Assembly: GCA_013043915.1 (NCBI GenBank)
Contig: JABEVH010000003.1
Span: 1-13,661 of the forward strand
Source: Pseudomonadales bacterium
GTDB taxonomy: Bacteria; Pseudomonadota; Gammaproteobacteria; Pseudomonadales; Moraxellaceae
DNA: 13,661 nt
Reading direction: 5' to 3'
In this document: positions 7,547-13,661 of the stretch, piece by piece
How positions within the stretch are numbered: position 1 is the stretch's first letter
How the letters are laid out: each line of letters begins with the position of its first letter
Made by a program: the position numbers and the translations under genes
The notes under the pieces: model-generated
The model's database searches: none
Seen by the model: the letters and a program-made list of their open reading frames with translations, nothing else
What the model was told of the DNA's origin: nothing

Positions 7547-8398
7547 ATGAAATTTGGTAGAATTTTCTGCGAAGGTATCCTTTTGACTGCCTTGGCTGGA
7601 TGTAGCCATTCGCCATCCAAAGATCATATGGCCGTCAACGTACATAACCATCAGGGTCATGCCGGCAGCGGAGGAGCGGATGGATCGATGTTCCCCGCTG
7701 CGGTGGGCCCGCGCTTGCTGGTGCTGGATTTTACAACCACGGACCAGCTAGCCTTAAGGTTTTTGCCTCCACCTAACCTGCCGCCTGTCGCCGTCGCTCC
7801 GCAAGTAGGAATGGCCCCTGGCGCCGTCAGTCCCCGTGTGATGGAGCAGAATAATAACTGGCAACAAATGAGTGACGATGAACGTCAGCACTATGGCCTC
7901 TTGGATCACGAAGTGCTCGATACTCGTCAGGGGCGAGCCACAGTCTTGGGCGCTGACATGTTGACCAATGACTTGGCACAATTTCCAGGCTGGACGATAC
8001 TTAACCGCGATGCTTTGCGCACAGAAACCGGGGCTCGTCTCGATATCAAGCAACTTGCCGATGTCGTCAAAGCCAGAAAAGTCGATGTCCTGATTTATGG
8101 CACAGTCGAAGATCTGGGTGTCAGGTCCTCAGACTTTCATGGCTACGGCGTTGATACCACAGCGCAGCATTACTTCCTGCATGTGCTGGTCAAGGCCGTG
8201 AGTACGCACGATTTTCGCATCTTAGCCAGCGGCGAGTACAGCGCCGAAGATCAACAGTCGCAAGACGCGCGCAGCTCATCGATCAATACGGATAGCGTTA
8301 GAACGATGATGCAAACTGCCCTTCAGGAGGCGAGCAATGACCTGATCGTTAAACTAGGTCCCTCCGGCCCCTCCCCGACCTCAGCCAACCATCCTTAA
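7547..8398 (+). CDS. Unrecognised lipoprotein with a possible diverged LpoB/CsgG-like domain
   Basis: A 283-residue predicted lipoprotein with no family I can name. ATG 7547 is preferred because it gives MKFGRIF, a normal lipoprotein signal, with lipobox LAGC (C19, Ser at +2) and a G-run at 7537-7541 five bases upstream. ATG 7535 would add four residues. After a His/Gly-rich stretch (about 28-47) comes strand RLLVLDFTTTD (56-66), then a Pro-rich insert (about 73-96, with LPPPNLPP). The second half reads like the LpoB/CsgG pattern: VLGADMLTNDLAQFPGWTIL (133-152), VVKARKVDVLIYGTVEDLG (173-191), and HVLVKAVSTHDFRILASGEYS (212-232). The tail is Ser/Pro-rich. It starts 14 bases after the lpoB stop, so it belongs to the same operon, and may act with LpoB. 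The fold assignment is inference. Confidence 0.72.
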   Translation: MKFGRIFCEGILLTALAGCSHSPSKDHMAVNVHNHQGHAGSGGADGSMFPAAVGPRLLVLDFTTTDQLALRFLPPPNLPPVAVAPQVGMAPGAVSPRVMEQNNNWQQMSDDERQHYGLLDHEVLDTRQGRATVLGADMLTNDLAQFPGWTILNRDALRTETGARLDIKQLADVVKARKVDVLIYGTVEDLGVRSSDFHGYGVDTTAQHYFLHVLVKAVSTHDFRILASGEYSAEDQQSQDARSSSINTDSVRTMMQTALQEASNDLIVKLGPSGPSPTSANHP

Positions 8399-8406
8399 CT
8401 CATTAA

Positions 8407-8437
8407 CCGCAAGCTTTTTCAATGCAAAAGCTTGCGG
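8407..8437. terminator. Perfect 12-bp stem-loop between convergent genes, candidate bidirectional terminator
   Basis: The arm CCGCAAGCTTTT (8407-8418) and its exact complement AAAAGCTTGCGG (8426-8437) flank a 7-base loop, TCAATGC. With one mismatch the pairing extends outward by three more pairs (TTA/TAA). It lies 8 bases after the stop of the plus-strand lipoprotein operon and overlaps the end of clpB on the minus strand: the right arm encodes the last ClpB residues (Ser-Arg-Lys-Leu-Leu) and the stop TGA sits in the loop. There is no uridine tract directly after either outer arm, so classical intrinsic termination is uncertain; it may instead protect mRNA 3' ends. Confidence 0.6.
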
Positions 8438-11016
8438 CTAAACACCAGCTCTCCGTGCTCTTCATTCACCACAATCGTATCCCCGGAAGCAAAATCACCC
8501 TCCAGCAAGCGCGTGGCCAAGGGATTCTCCATGGTCGTCTGTATAGCACGCTTGAGCGGTCTGGCTCCGTAGATCGGGTCATACCCCAGCGCACACAGCA
8601 GCATGAGCGCATCGTCACTGACATCCAGATGCAGTTCCCTTTCCTCCAGGCGGCTCCTTAGCCGTTGCAACTGTATCGTAGCGATTCCCTTCAGCTGTTC
8701 ACGGCTCAGCGGATGAAACACGACGGTTTCATCAATACGATTGATAAATTCAGGCCGAAAATGCTGAGCCACCAGTTGCATAACCGCCAACTGCAAATTT
8801 GTCTGATGCTCCACACTGGTATCTGTCGCCATGGACTGTATCAAATCTGAGCCCAAATTTGAGGTCATGACAATCACCGTATTGCGAAAATCTACCGTAC
8901 GCCCCTGTCCATCGGTTAAACGGCCATCATCCAGAACCTGCAGCAAGATATTGAAAACATCAGAATGCGCTTTTTCCACTTCATCCAGCAAAACCACAGC
9001 ATAAGGACGACGCCTGACCGCCTCAGTTAAATAGCCCCCCTCTTCATATCCCACATAGCCGGGAGGGGCTCCAATCAGTCGTGCTACGCTATGTTTTTCC
9101 ATAAACTCAGACATGTCTATACGCAGCAAAGCCTCTTCACTATCAAATAAAAACCGCGCCAGTGACTTGCACAACTCCGTCTTGCCCACACCCGTTGGCC
9201 CAAGAAACAGGAAGGAACCATTAGGGCGCTGCGGATCAGCCAGTCCGGCCCGAGAGCGGCGTACTGCATTCGCTACGGCGGTAACTGCTTCATCCTGTCC
9301 TATGACCTGAGCATGCAAAGCATCTTCCATGCGCAACAATTTTTCTCGTTCGCCTTCCAGCATGCGGCTAACCGGAATACCTGTAGCTGCACTAACCACT
9401 TCTGCCACTTCTTCATCCGTAACCCGGTTACGTAATAACCTGAACTGACCGGGGATGTTCTCCCTTGTACCGGCCTGTGCCAGTTGCTTCTCCAGCTCAG
9501 GAATGGTGGCATATTGCAGTCGTGACATACGTTCAAGATCACCAGAGCGGCGCGCTGTTTCAAAATCGTTGCGCGCCTTCTCCAGATCCTCCTTGATTTG
9601 TTGAGCACCGCGCAGGCTGGATTTCTCTGCCTTCCATATTTCTTCAAGATCAGCGTATTCCCGCTCCAACCGACCGATTTCTTCCTCTAGTTTCTGCATA
9701 CGCGTTTGTGAGGCTGTATCAGCCTCATGACGTAATGCCTCTCGTTCCATTTTTAACTGAATTAAGCGTCTATCCAGTTTATCCATAGACTCAGGTTTGG
9801 AGTCCATCTCCATACGTATTCTGGATGCAGCTTCATCAATCAGGTCAATGGCCTTATCCGGCAGCTGGCGATCGGTAATATAACGCTGCGACAAACGCGC
9901 CGCTGCAATAATGGCTGGATCGGTAATATCCACCCCATGATGAATTTCATAACGTTCCTTGAGTCCTCGCAGGATAGCGATAGTGTCTTCAACACTCGGC
10001 TGATCCACCAATACTTTCTGAAAACGGCGCTCCAGGGCAGGATCTTTTTCAATGTACTGGCGATATTCATCAAGTGTGGTGGCACCCACACAGTGCAGTT
10101 CACCACGCGCCAATGCAGGTTTAAGCATATTACCCGCGTCCATAGCGCCTTCAGCTTTACCTGCACCGACCATGGTATGAATTTCATCGATGAACAGGAT
10201 CACCCGGCCTTCTTCCTTGGAAAGATCCTTGAGGACTGCTTTTAGACGCTCTTCAAATTCACCACGAAATTTTGCTCCCGCGATCAAGGCCCCCATATCC
10301 AAAGCCAGTACCCGTTTATTACGTAAACCTTCAGGCACTTCACCATTGATGATGCGTTGCGCCAAGCCTTCAACGATAGCAGTCTTACCCACACCCGGCT
10401 CACCTATCAGAACAGGATTGTTTTTCGTGCGTCTTTGTAGAACCTGAATGGTACGGCGTATTTCATCGTCACGACCGATGACCGGATCCAACTTACCCGC
10501 TTCCGCTCTCTGGGTCAGATCAATACAGTATTTATCCAGAGATTGTCGCTGGTTTTCTGCATCAGCATCCTCGACACGCTCGCCGGCTCTTACCTCTCGC
10601 ACCGCCTGCTCGAGTTTAGTCTGGGAGACACCAGCAGCATTCAGTAAGCGGGCAACTTCGCCACTTTCCAGCATGGACAATAACACCATCTCACTGGCAA
10701 CGTACTGGTCTTTGTGTTGCATCGACAACTTTTCAGCACGATTAAGCAGTCTGGCCAACTCATTGGATACCTGTACATCTCCGCCAGACTGACTCACCTG
10801 AGGCAATCTCTTCAGCGATTCTTCCAGAGACTGCTCCAAGGAACGCTGATTAACCTGACACCGCTGTAATAAAGGGCGAGCACTGCCCCCTTCCTGACGT
10901 AATAAGGCCAAAAGAAGATGCTGCGGCTCCATAAATTGCTGGTCATGTTGCACGGCCAGAGACTGTGCATCCGCTAATGCCTGCTGCAGGCTACTGGTCA
11001 TTTTTTCCATACGCAT
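8419..11016 (-). CDS. clpB: ClpB disaggregase (Hsp100 AAA+ chaperone)
   Basis: Cytoplasmic hexameric AAA+ machine that, with DnaK/DnaJ/GrpE, pulls proteins out of heat-induced aggregates. The 865 residues compare with 857 in E. coli. In order: Clp N-domain (about 1-145, MRMEKMTSSLQQALADAQSL aligned to the E. coli start); NBD1 with Walker A GEPGVGKT (205-212), pore loop KFRGEFEER (249-257, Phe where E. coli has Tyr) and Walker B ILFIDE (273-278); the coiled-coil middle domain (about 405-525), which marks ClpB rather than ClpA; NBD2 with Walker A GPTGVGKT (606-613), pore loop GYVGYEEGG (653-661), Walker B VVLLDE (674-679) and the C-terminal GYDPIYGARPLKRAI (811-825). All catalytic motifs are intact. 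GGGGA lies 7 bases before ATG 11016. A sigma-32 promoter precedes it, and the final codons form half of a stem-loop. Confidence 0.98.
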   Translation of the reverse strand: MRMEKMTSSLQQALADAQSLAVQHDQQFMEPQHLLLALLRQEGGSARPLLQRCQVNQRSLEQSLEESLKRLPQVSQSGGDVQVSNELARLLNRAEKLSMQHKDQYVASEMVLLSMLESGEVARLLNAAGVSQTKLEQAVREVRAGERVEDADAENQRQSLDKYCIDLTQRAEAGKLDPVIGRDDEIRRTIQVLQRRTKNNPVLIGEPGVGKTAIVEGLAQRIINGEVPEGLRNKRVLALDMGALIAGAKFRGEFEERLKAVLKDLSKEEGRVILFIDEIHTMVGAGKAEGAMDAGNMLKPALARGELHCVGATTLDEYRQYIEKDPALERRFQKVLVDQPSVEDTIAILRGLKERYEIHHGVDITDPAIIAAARLSQRYITDRQLPDKAIDLIDEAASRIRMEMDSKPESMDKLDRRLIQLKMEREALRHEADTASQTRMQKLEEEIGRLEREYADLEEIWKAEKSSLRGAQQIKEDLEKARNDFETARRSGDLERMSRLQYATIPELEKQLAQAGTRENIPGQFRLLRNRVTDEEVAEVVSAATGIPVSRMLEGEREKLLRMEDALHAQVIGQDEAVTAVANAVRRSRAGLADPQRPNGSFLFLGPTGVGKTELCKSLARFLFDSEEALLRIDMSEFMEKHSVARLIGAPPGYVGYEEGGYLTEAVRRRPYAVVLLDEVEKAHSDVFNILLQVLDDGRLTDGQGRTVDFRNTVIVMTSNLGSDLIQSMATDTSVEHQTNLQLAVMQLVAQHFRPEFINRIDETVVFHPLSREQLKGIATIQLQRLRSRLEERELHLDVSDDALMLLCALGYDPIYGARPLKRAIQTTMENPLATRLLEGDFASGDTIVVNEEHGELVFSRKLLH

Positions 11017-11047
11017 GAGTCTTCCCCGATCATGACTGTTATAGAGT

Positions 11048-11076
11048 TAATCGGGGGTACACAGCCTTATTTCAAG
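11048..11076 (-). promoter_or_regulatory. Sigma-32 (RpoH) heat-shock promoter of clpB
   Basis: The minus strand carries CTTGAAA (11076-11070), 13 bases, then CCCCGATT (11056-11049). The RpoH consensus is CTTGAAA, 11-16 bases, CCCCATNT, so the -35 matches fully and the -10 nearly so. It lies 32 bases upstream of the clpB start and just downstream of the flavodoxin gene's stop, giving clpB its own heat-shock start within a co-oriented gene row. Confidence 0.78.
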
Positions 11077-11101
11077 CAAAGGAAAACAACCTGTCCAATC
11101 A

Positions 11102-11641
11102 TCACCGATAAAACTGACGAGTAATCTTGGCGACACGCGCACCAAAACATACCGCCGTTTGTAAATCTCCAGAAGGGGGCGTTTGATGCGCAGGAGCATT
11201 GTCCGACTGCGCCATCAACCCTAAGTGACTACCCAAACGATTAAGGGACGTGCTCTCCGAGGATTGGTTCATCTCCGTCTGTCCGACCCATAACATGCCA
11301 TGCTGCGTAGCAAAGACAGCCAGTTGTATCAGTACATTCAACTTATCACCACTCATCCCGTAGGAGTTGGTGAAACCGGCAGCCACTTTATCGCGCCATG
11401 CCTGATTCAGCCAGCGCAACGAGGTAGCATCCATAAAGGACTTAAACTCAGCCGATGCGCTACCCATGTAAGTGGGTGCGCCCAAAATCATGCCTGCTGC
11501 ACGGTCTAACCTATCCCAATCCAGGTCATCAACCGATGCCAGATAACAGCTGACCCCTTCTCCGCTAACCCCATGCGCTATCGATTCGGCTAATTTTTGT
11601 GTATGGCCAAAACGGCTATGAAAAACCACCGCCACTTCCAT
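11102..11641 (-). CDS. Flavodoxin-fold protein (WrbA/NAD(P)H:quinone oxidoreductase-like)
   Basis: A 179-residue predicted FMN-binding protein. The phosphate-binding loop is HSRFGHTQKLAESIAHG (8-24), following the first strand VAVVF. The second flavin-contact loop is GAPTYMGSASAEFKSFMDAT (54-73), and the third is KVAAGFTNSYGMSGDK (85-100). NVLIQLAVFATQHGMLWVG (102-120) also resembles WrbA-type flavoproteins. No membrane segment or signal is present, so it is cytoplasmic. It may reduce quinones or serve as an FMN reductase; the substrate cannot be told. Its ATG shares one base with the pgeF stop (TGATG), so the two are translationally coupled. The C-terminal ~50 residues (QSSESTSLNRLGS onward) are as expected for this family. 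Confidence 0.82.
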   Translation of the reverse strand: MEVAVVFHSRFGHTQKLAESIAHGVSGEGVSCYLASVDDLDWDRLDRAAGMILGAPTYMGSASAEFKSFMDATSLRWLNQAWRDKVAAGFTNSYGMSGDKLNVLIQLAVFATQHGMLWVGQTEMNQSSESTSLNRLGSHLGLMAQSDNAPAHQTPPSGDLQTAVCFGARVAKITRQFYR

Positions 11642-12381
11642 CAGTAAGCCATCCAGATTAATGTAGCCATTCGTCCCGTAGCGGAATTTCTTCTGTAAGA
11701 AAAGAAACGATCAGCCTCAGTATAGGTGCAAAAATCACCACCATAAATCCCTGCTATGCCCAGCAACGATAAGCGCAAGCGAGCTAATGCATAAAGATCA
11801 GCAAGGTAATGTCCGGGCCGGGTTGGAGAAAAACAGGCGACAGCAGCATCATGATGCCGTACAAACACATCACGCACCTCCTCACCCACCTCAAAAACTT
11901 TAGGCCCTATGGCCGGTCCTAGCCACACCAACAGGTCATCTGGCTGAGCATGAAATCTTTGCAAGGCCGCTTCGATCACCCCGGCCGCCAAACCACGCCA
12001 GCCTGCATGTATCGCAGCCACCTCTTTACCTTGCCGGTCGCAAATGAGCAAGGGTAGGCAATCCGCTGTCAGTACGGCACAGATCTGGTTGGGCTGATTG
12101 GCATACACCGCATCTGCCTCCAGCGAGGATACAGGCTGTCCTGCATCCACTACCCGAACCCCATGAACCTGGCAGATCCATAGCGGTGGCTGTGGCAGTC
12201 CCAAGGACTCAGACAGTCGTCGACGATTTTCCCGAACAGCCTCCGGATGATCACCCACATGAGAAGCCAGATTCAGACTGGCATAATCACCCATACTGAT
12301 GCCACCCTGTCGTGTCGTGACCCGCGCCTGGATAACAGCAGGTGCTGGCCATGTCGGGTTTAAAAATTCTATATCAGACAA
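11641..12381 (-). CDS. pgeF: PgeF (YfiH) peptidoglycan editing factor / purine nucleoside phosphorylase-type laccase-domain protein
   Basis: A 246-residue member of the YfiH/DUF152 family. E. coli PgeF prevents misincorporation of L-Ser in place of L-Ala in peptidoglycan precursors, and family members also show purine nucleoside phosphorylase and deaminase activity. The zinc ligands are in place: QVHG (H73), TADCLP (C108) and HAGWRG (H125), matching H71, C107 and H124 of E. coli. Further matches are WLGPAIGPKVFEVG (153-166), GGDFCTYTE (214-222) and FFSYRR (226-231). The start appears to be TTG 12381, inside the last codons of the PhaC-like gene (8-base overlap); the length and alignment to MSKLIVPQWP of E. 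coli support it. There is no strong ribosome-binding site, so coupling is likely. In E. coli the order is rluD, pgeF, clpB; here a flavodoxin gene lies between pgeF and clpB. Confidence 0.94.
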   Translation of the reverse strand: MSDIEFLNPTWPAPAVIQARVTTRQGGISMGDYASLNLASHVGDHPEAVRENRRRLSESLGLPQPPLWICQVHGVRVVDAGQPVSSLEADAVYANQPNQICAVLTADCLPLLICDRQGKEVAAIHAGWRGLAAGVIEAALQRFHAQPDDLLVWLGPAIGPKVFEVGEEVRDVFVRHHDAAVACFSPTRPGHYLADLYALARLRLSLLGIAGIYGGDFCTYTEADRFFSYRRNSATGRMATLIWMAY

Positions 12382-13531
12382 TCTTGCATGCTCGCCAAGG
12401 CCCTGAGCGCTGAGCTAGCCACTCGGCACTGATAGCCCATGTCGTCGAAACAGCTCGCGCTCCTGTAAATACACCTGCATGACCCCCAGGCACCAGATGA
12501 AAACGTTTATCCCGTGAACTGACCACATCCATGATGCGATAAGCCGCTGCCATGGGAACTATCGCATCACTGGCTCCGGCAAAAGCGAGAAGGTCACAGT
12601 GAATTTCTTTAAAATCTGCCAACTTATTGCCAATACGAATCTGCCCCTTAGCCAGACGGTTATACAAACCCAGTTTACGTACCAGTTCCAGTACCGTACC
12701 GCCAGGGTAATCTGCCATGTTGTTAAACCAGGCATTCATCGACATATAGCTAATCATGTACTCGGTATCACCAAGATTACGCAACATATCCAGATAACTG
12801 GTCAGAGGAGACAACGGGCTGCTCAATTTAAAAGCTATGGACACCCACTTGCCTGGCACATGGAAACGCTGGGGATTGATCTGATCAAGTCGAAAGCCCG
12901 TGTAGCGACGAACCAGTTGCGTCGGCAGTTCCATGGCGGCCGAGAAACGTCCAGCCACACCCATTTTGTGGGTATCCACAGGACTGGCTATCGTGACCAG
13001 ATTCATAACCTGCTGATCTTTTTCTGCGCCCAGATAAAGCATGGATAACAATCCTCCCATGCAATACCCCATCAATGACACTTCAGCTTCGCCACTATGC
13101 TGGCGAATAGCCGACATAGCCATCGGAAACCAGCGAATTACATAATCTTCCAGGGTTAGATGGGTATACGGAGGGTCCTTGGGGTTACCCCAATCGATCA
13201 GGTAAACATCAAAACCATGCGCCAGAAAATATCGCACCAGGGAGCGCTCGATCATAAGATCAAAAATCCATGCAAACACGCCCAGGGGTGGCACCAACAC
13301 CAAAGGACGTTGATAAGGCGTAGACTGAACCTGGTAATGCTGACCCTCGATATACAAGGATGCTTCCTGCAAGGGCAGGTAATGGCGAACTGACATGATG
13401 CCGTCCCGAAAAACTTCAACATAGGGTGTACTGCTATGTTGCACAAATCGTTCAGGATGACGCCGGCGGTCAATGGCGTTGCTTACATAATCTTGTACCC
13501 TGCGCAGACGTCCGGGAAGTCTGACCGCCAT
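12374..13531 (-). CDS. Class III PhaC-like poly(3-hydroxyalkanoate) synthase / alpha-beta hydrolase
   Basis: Alpha/beta-hydrolase-fold protein of the PhaC family (385 residues from ATG 13531). Numbering from ATG 13558, nine residues longer, the nucleophile elbow is GYCMGG with C166, and the triad is completed by D331 (AGASDAIVP) and H360 (GGHAGVF). The Asp-His spacing of 29 equals that of Allochromatium vinosum class III PhaC. DVYLIDWGNP, LTLEDYV and NLVTIASPVD also match that family. Class III synthases need a PhaE partner, which is not in this window, so polymer synthesis is unproven. ATG 13531 is preferred over 13558: GAGG (13541-13538) lies 6 bases before it, and the first six bases of the 13558 reading belong to the end of an IS element. 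The element interrupts the native upstream region 20 bases before the start. The 3' end overlaps pgeF by 8 bases. Confidence 0.84.
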   Translation of the reverse strand: MAVRLPGRLRRVQDYVSNAIDRRRHPERFVQHSSTPYVEVFRDGIMSVRHYLPLQEASLYIEGQHYQVQSTPYQRPLVLVPPLGVFAWIFDLMIERSLVRYFLAHGFDVYLIDWGNPKDPPYTHLTLEDYVIRWFPMAMSAIRQHSGEAEVSLMGYCMGGLLSMLYLGAEKDQQVMNLVTIASPVDTHKMGVAGRFSAAMELPTQLVRRYTGFRLDQINPQRFHVPGKWVSIAFKLSSPLSPLTSYLDMLRNLGDTEYMISYMSMNAWFNNMADYPGGTVLELVRKLGLYNRLAKGQIRIGNKLADFKEIHCDLLAFAGASDAIVPMAAAYRIMDVVSSRDKRFHLVPGGHAGVFTGARAVSTTWAISAEWLAQRSGPWRACKIV

Positions 13532-13534
13532 GTT

Positions 13535-13541
13535 CCACCTC
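13535..13541 (-). promoter_or_regulatory. Ribosome-binding site deciding the PhaC-like start
   Basis: The minus strand reads GAGGTGG, then AAC-ATG; GAGG is 6 bases from the ATG at 13531. The upstream candidates at 13543 and 13558 lack a usable motif: at 13558 the GGAGG touches the ATG directly and belongs to the IS right end. Confidence 0.75.
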
Positions 13542-13551
13542 ATTCCAATTA

Positions 13552-13661
13552 TTGACATCCTCCCCCGCCCTAAAGGACGGGGATTCCTACAGCTAGCAGC
13601 GCATGTCCGCGCTGGAGAATGTTCTTGGCGGCGTTCACATCACGATCATGATGTGCGCCAC
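13552..13661 (-). mobile_element. Right end of an IS200/IS605-family (IS1341-like) element, truncated by window edge
   Basis: The element holds the tnpB 3' end, a GC-rich hairpin (13563-13582) typical of the subterminal structure in this family, and a terminal GGAGGATGTCAA. Ending in TCAA fits the right-end cleavage tetranucleotide known for IS608-type transposition, where insertion makes no target duplication. The left end, any tnpA and the target motif lie beyond the window. Confidence 0.78.
13570..13661 (-). CDS. tnpB: TnpB, RNA-guided nuclease of an IS200/IS605 element, C-terminal 30 residues
   Basis: Thirty codons precede the TAG stop at 13572-13570, open to the window edge. They encode GAHHDRDVNAAKNIL followed by QRGHALLAVGIPVL. 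HDRDVNAAxNIL is the RuvC-III block of TnpB, with the catalytic Asp of DRD intact, and (C)G-x-H just before it is the end of the zinc-binding CxxC module; the split first codon, ending in GT, is probably a Cys. The C-terminal ALLAVGIP is also usual for IS1341-type TnpB. TnpB is the omega-RNA-guided DNA nuclease ancestral to Cas12. The stop codon lies in the right-end hairpin, so coding sequence and guide scaffold overlap. Whether the rest of the gene is intact cannot be seen. Confidence 0.92.
   Translation of the reverse strand, partial: GAHHDRDVNAAKNILQRGHALLAVGIPVL

Larger units (their letters stand above)
13532..13661 (-). ncRNA. Predicted omega-RNA of the TnpB element: 3' scaffold plus guide (5' end outside the window)
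   Basis: In IS200/IS605 elements the TnpB guide RNA comes from the tnpB 3' end and right end, and its 3' tail is flanking DNA. Here the right-end hairpin CCCCGTCC-TTTA-GGGCGGGG (minus strand, 13582-13563) pairs over 8 bp with one G-U wobble, so it is perfect only as minus-strand RNA. The element seems to end at TCAA (13555-13552). The guide would then be the next bases, TAATTGGAATGAGGTGGAAC (13551-13532), which include the ribosome-binding site of the PhaC-like gene. The RNA itself is inferred. Confidence 0.45.

Noticed and set aside
13634..13652. Inverted repeat ACATCA/TGATGT near the right edge as a regulatory operator
   Set aside because: It falls in the conserved HHDRDV codons of tnpB and is explained by coding.

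Overview
The window comes from an outer-membrane-bearing proteobacterium, most likely a gammaproteobacterium or a close relative. It carries LPS inner-core genes (HldE, an LpxL-type acyltransferase, a WaaQ-type heptosyltransferase), an LpoB-type activator of peptidoglycan synthases, and a pgeF/clpB neighbourhood like that of enteric bacteria. The species cannot be named from the sequence alone. The DNA is gene-dense, with no gene-free stretch above 300 bases. No tRNA, rRNA or CRISPR array is visible.

Layout from left to right. (1) Positions 1-1808, minus strand: hldE followed at 3 bases by rsmE, which runs off the left edge. (2) Positions 1881-5027, plus strand, divergent from hldE: a tightly overlapping trio of an LpxL-like lipid A acyltransferase, a WaaQ-like heptosyltransferase and a GT4 glycosyltransferase. 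HldE makes the ADP-heptose that the WaaQ-like enzyme would use, so regions 1 and 2 together form a lipid A/inner-core block. (3) Positions 5108-8398, plus strand: four consecutive lipoprotein genes, namely a COG3014-type TPR-like lipoprotein, a YcfL/DUF1425 lipoprotein, LpoB, and an unrecognised lipoprotein whose second half looks like a diverged LpoB/CsgG-type fold. This looks like an outer-membrane module that regulates peptidoglycan synthesis. (4) A perfect 12-bp stem-loop at 8407-8437 lies between the convergent lipoprotein operon and clpB, and carries the last ClpB codons in one arm. (5) Positions 8419-13531, minus strand: a class III PhaC-like enzyme, pgeF and a flavodoxin-like protein with overlapping ends, then clpB behind its own sigma-32 type heat-shock promoter. 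(6) Positions 13552-13661: the 3' end of an IS200/IS605-family tnpB with the element's right end, inserted 20 bases upstream of the PhaC-like start codon.

Most genes are housekeeping. The points most worth a second look are the TnpB right end, whose predicted omega-RNA guide is the leader and ribosome-binding site of the PhaC-like gene; the fourth lipoprotein, a possible second LpoB-fold protein beside LpoB; and the PhaC-like and flavodoxin genes placed in the pgeF-clpB neighbourhood.
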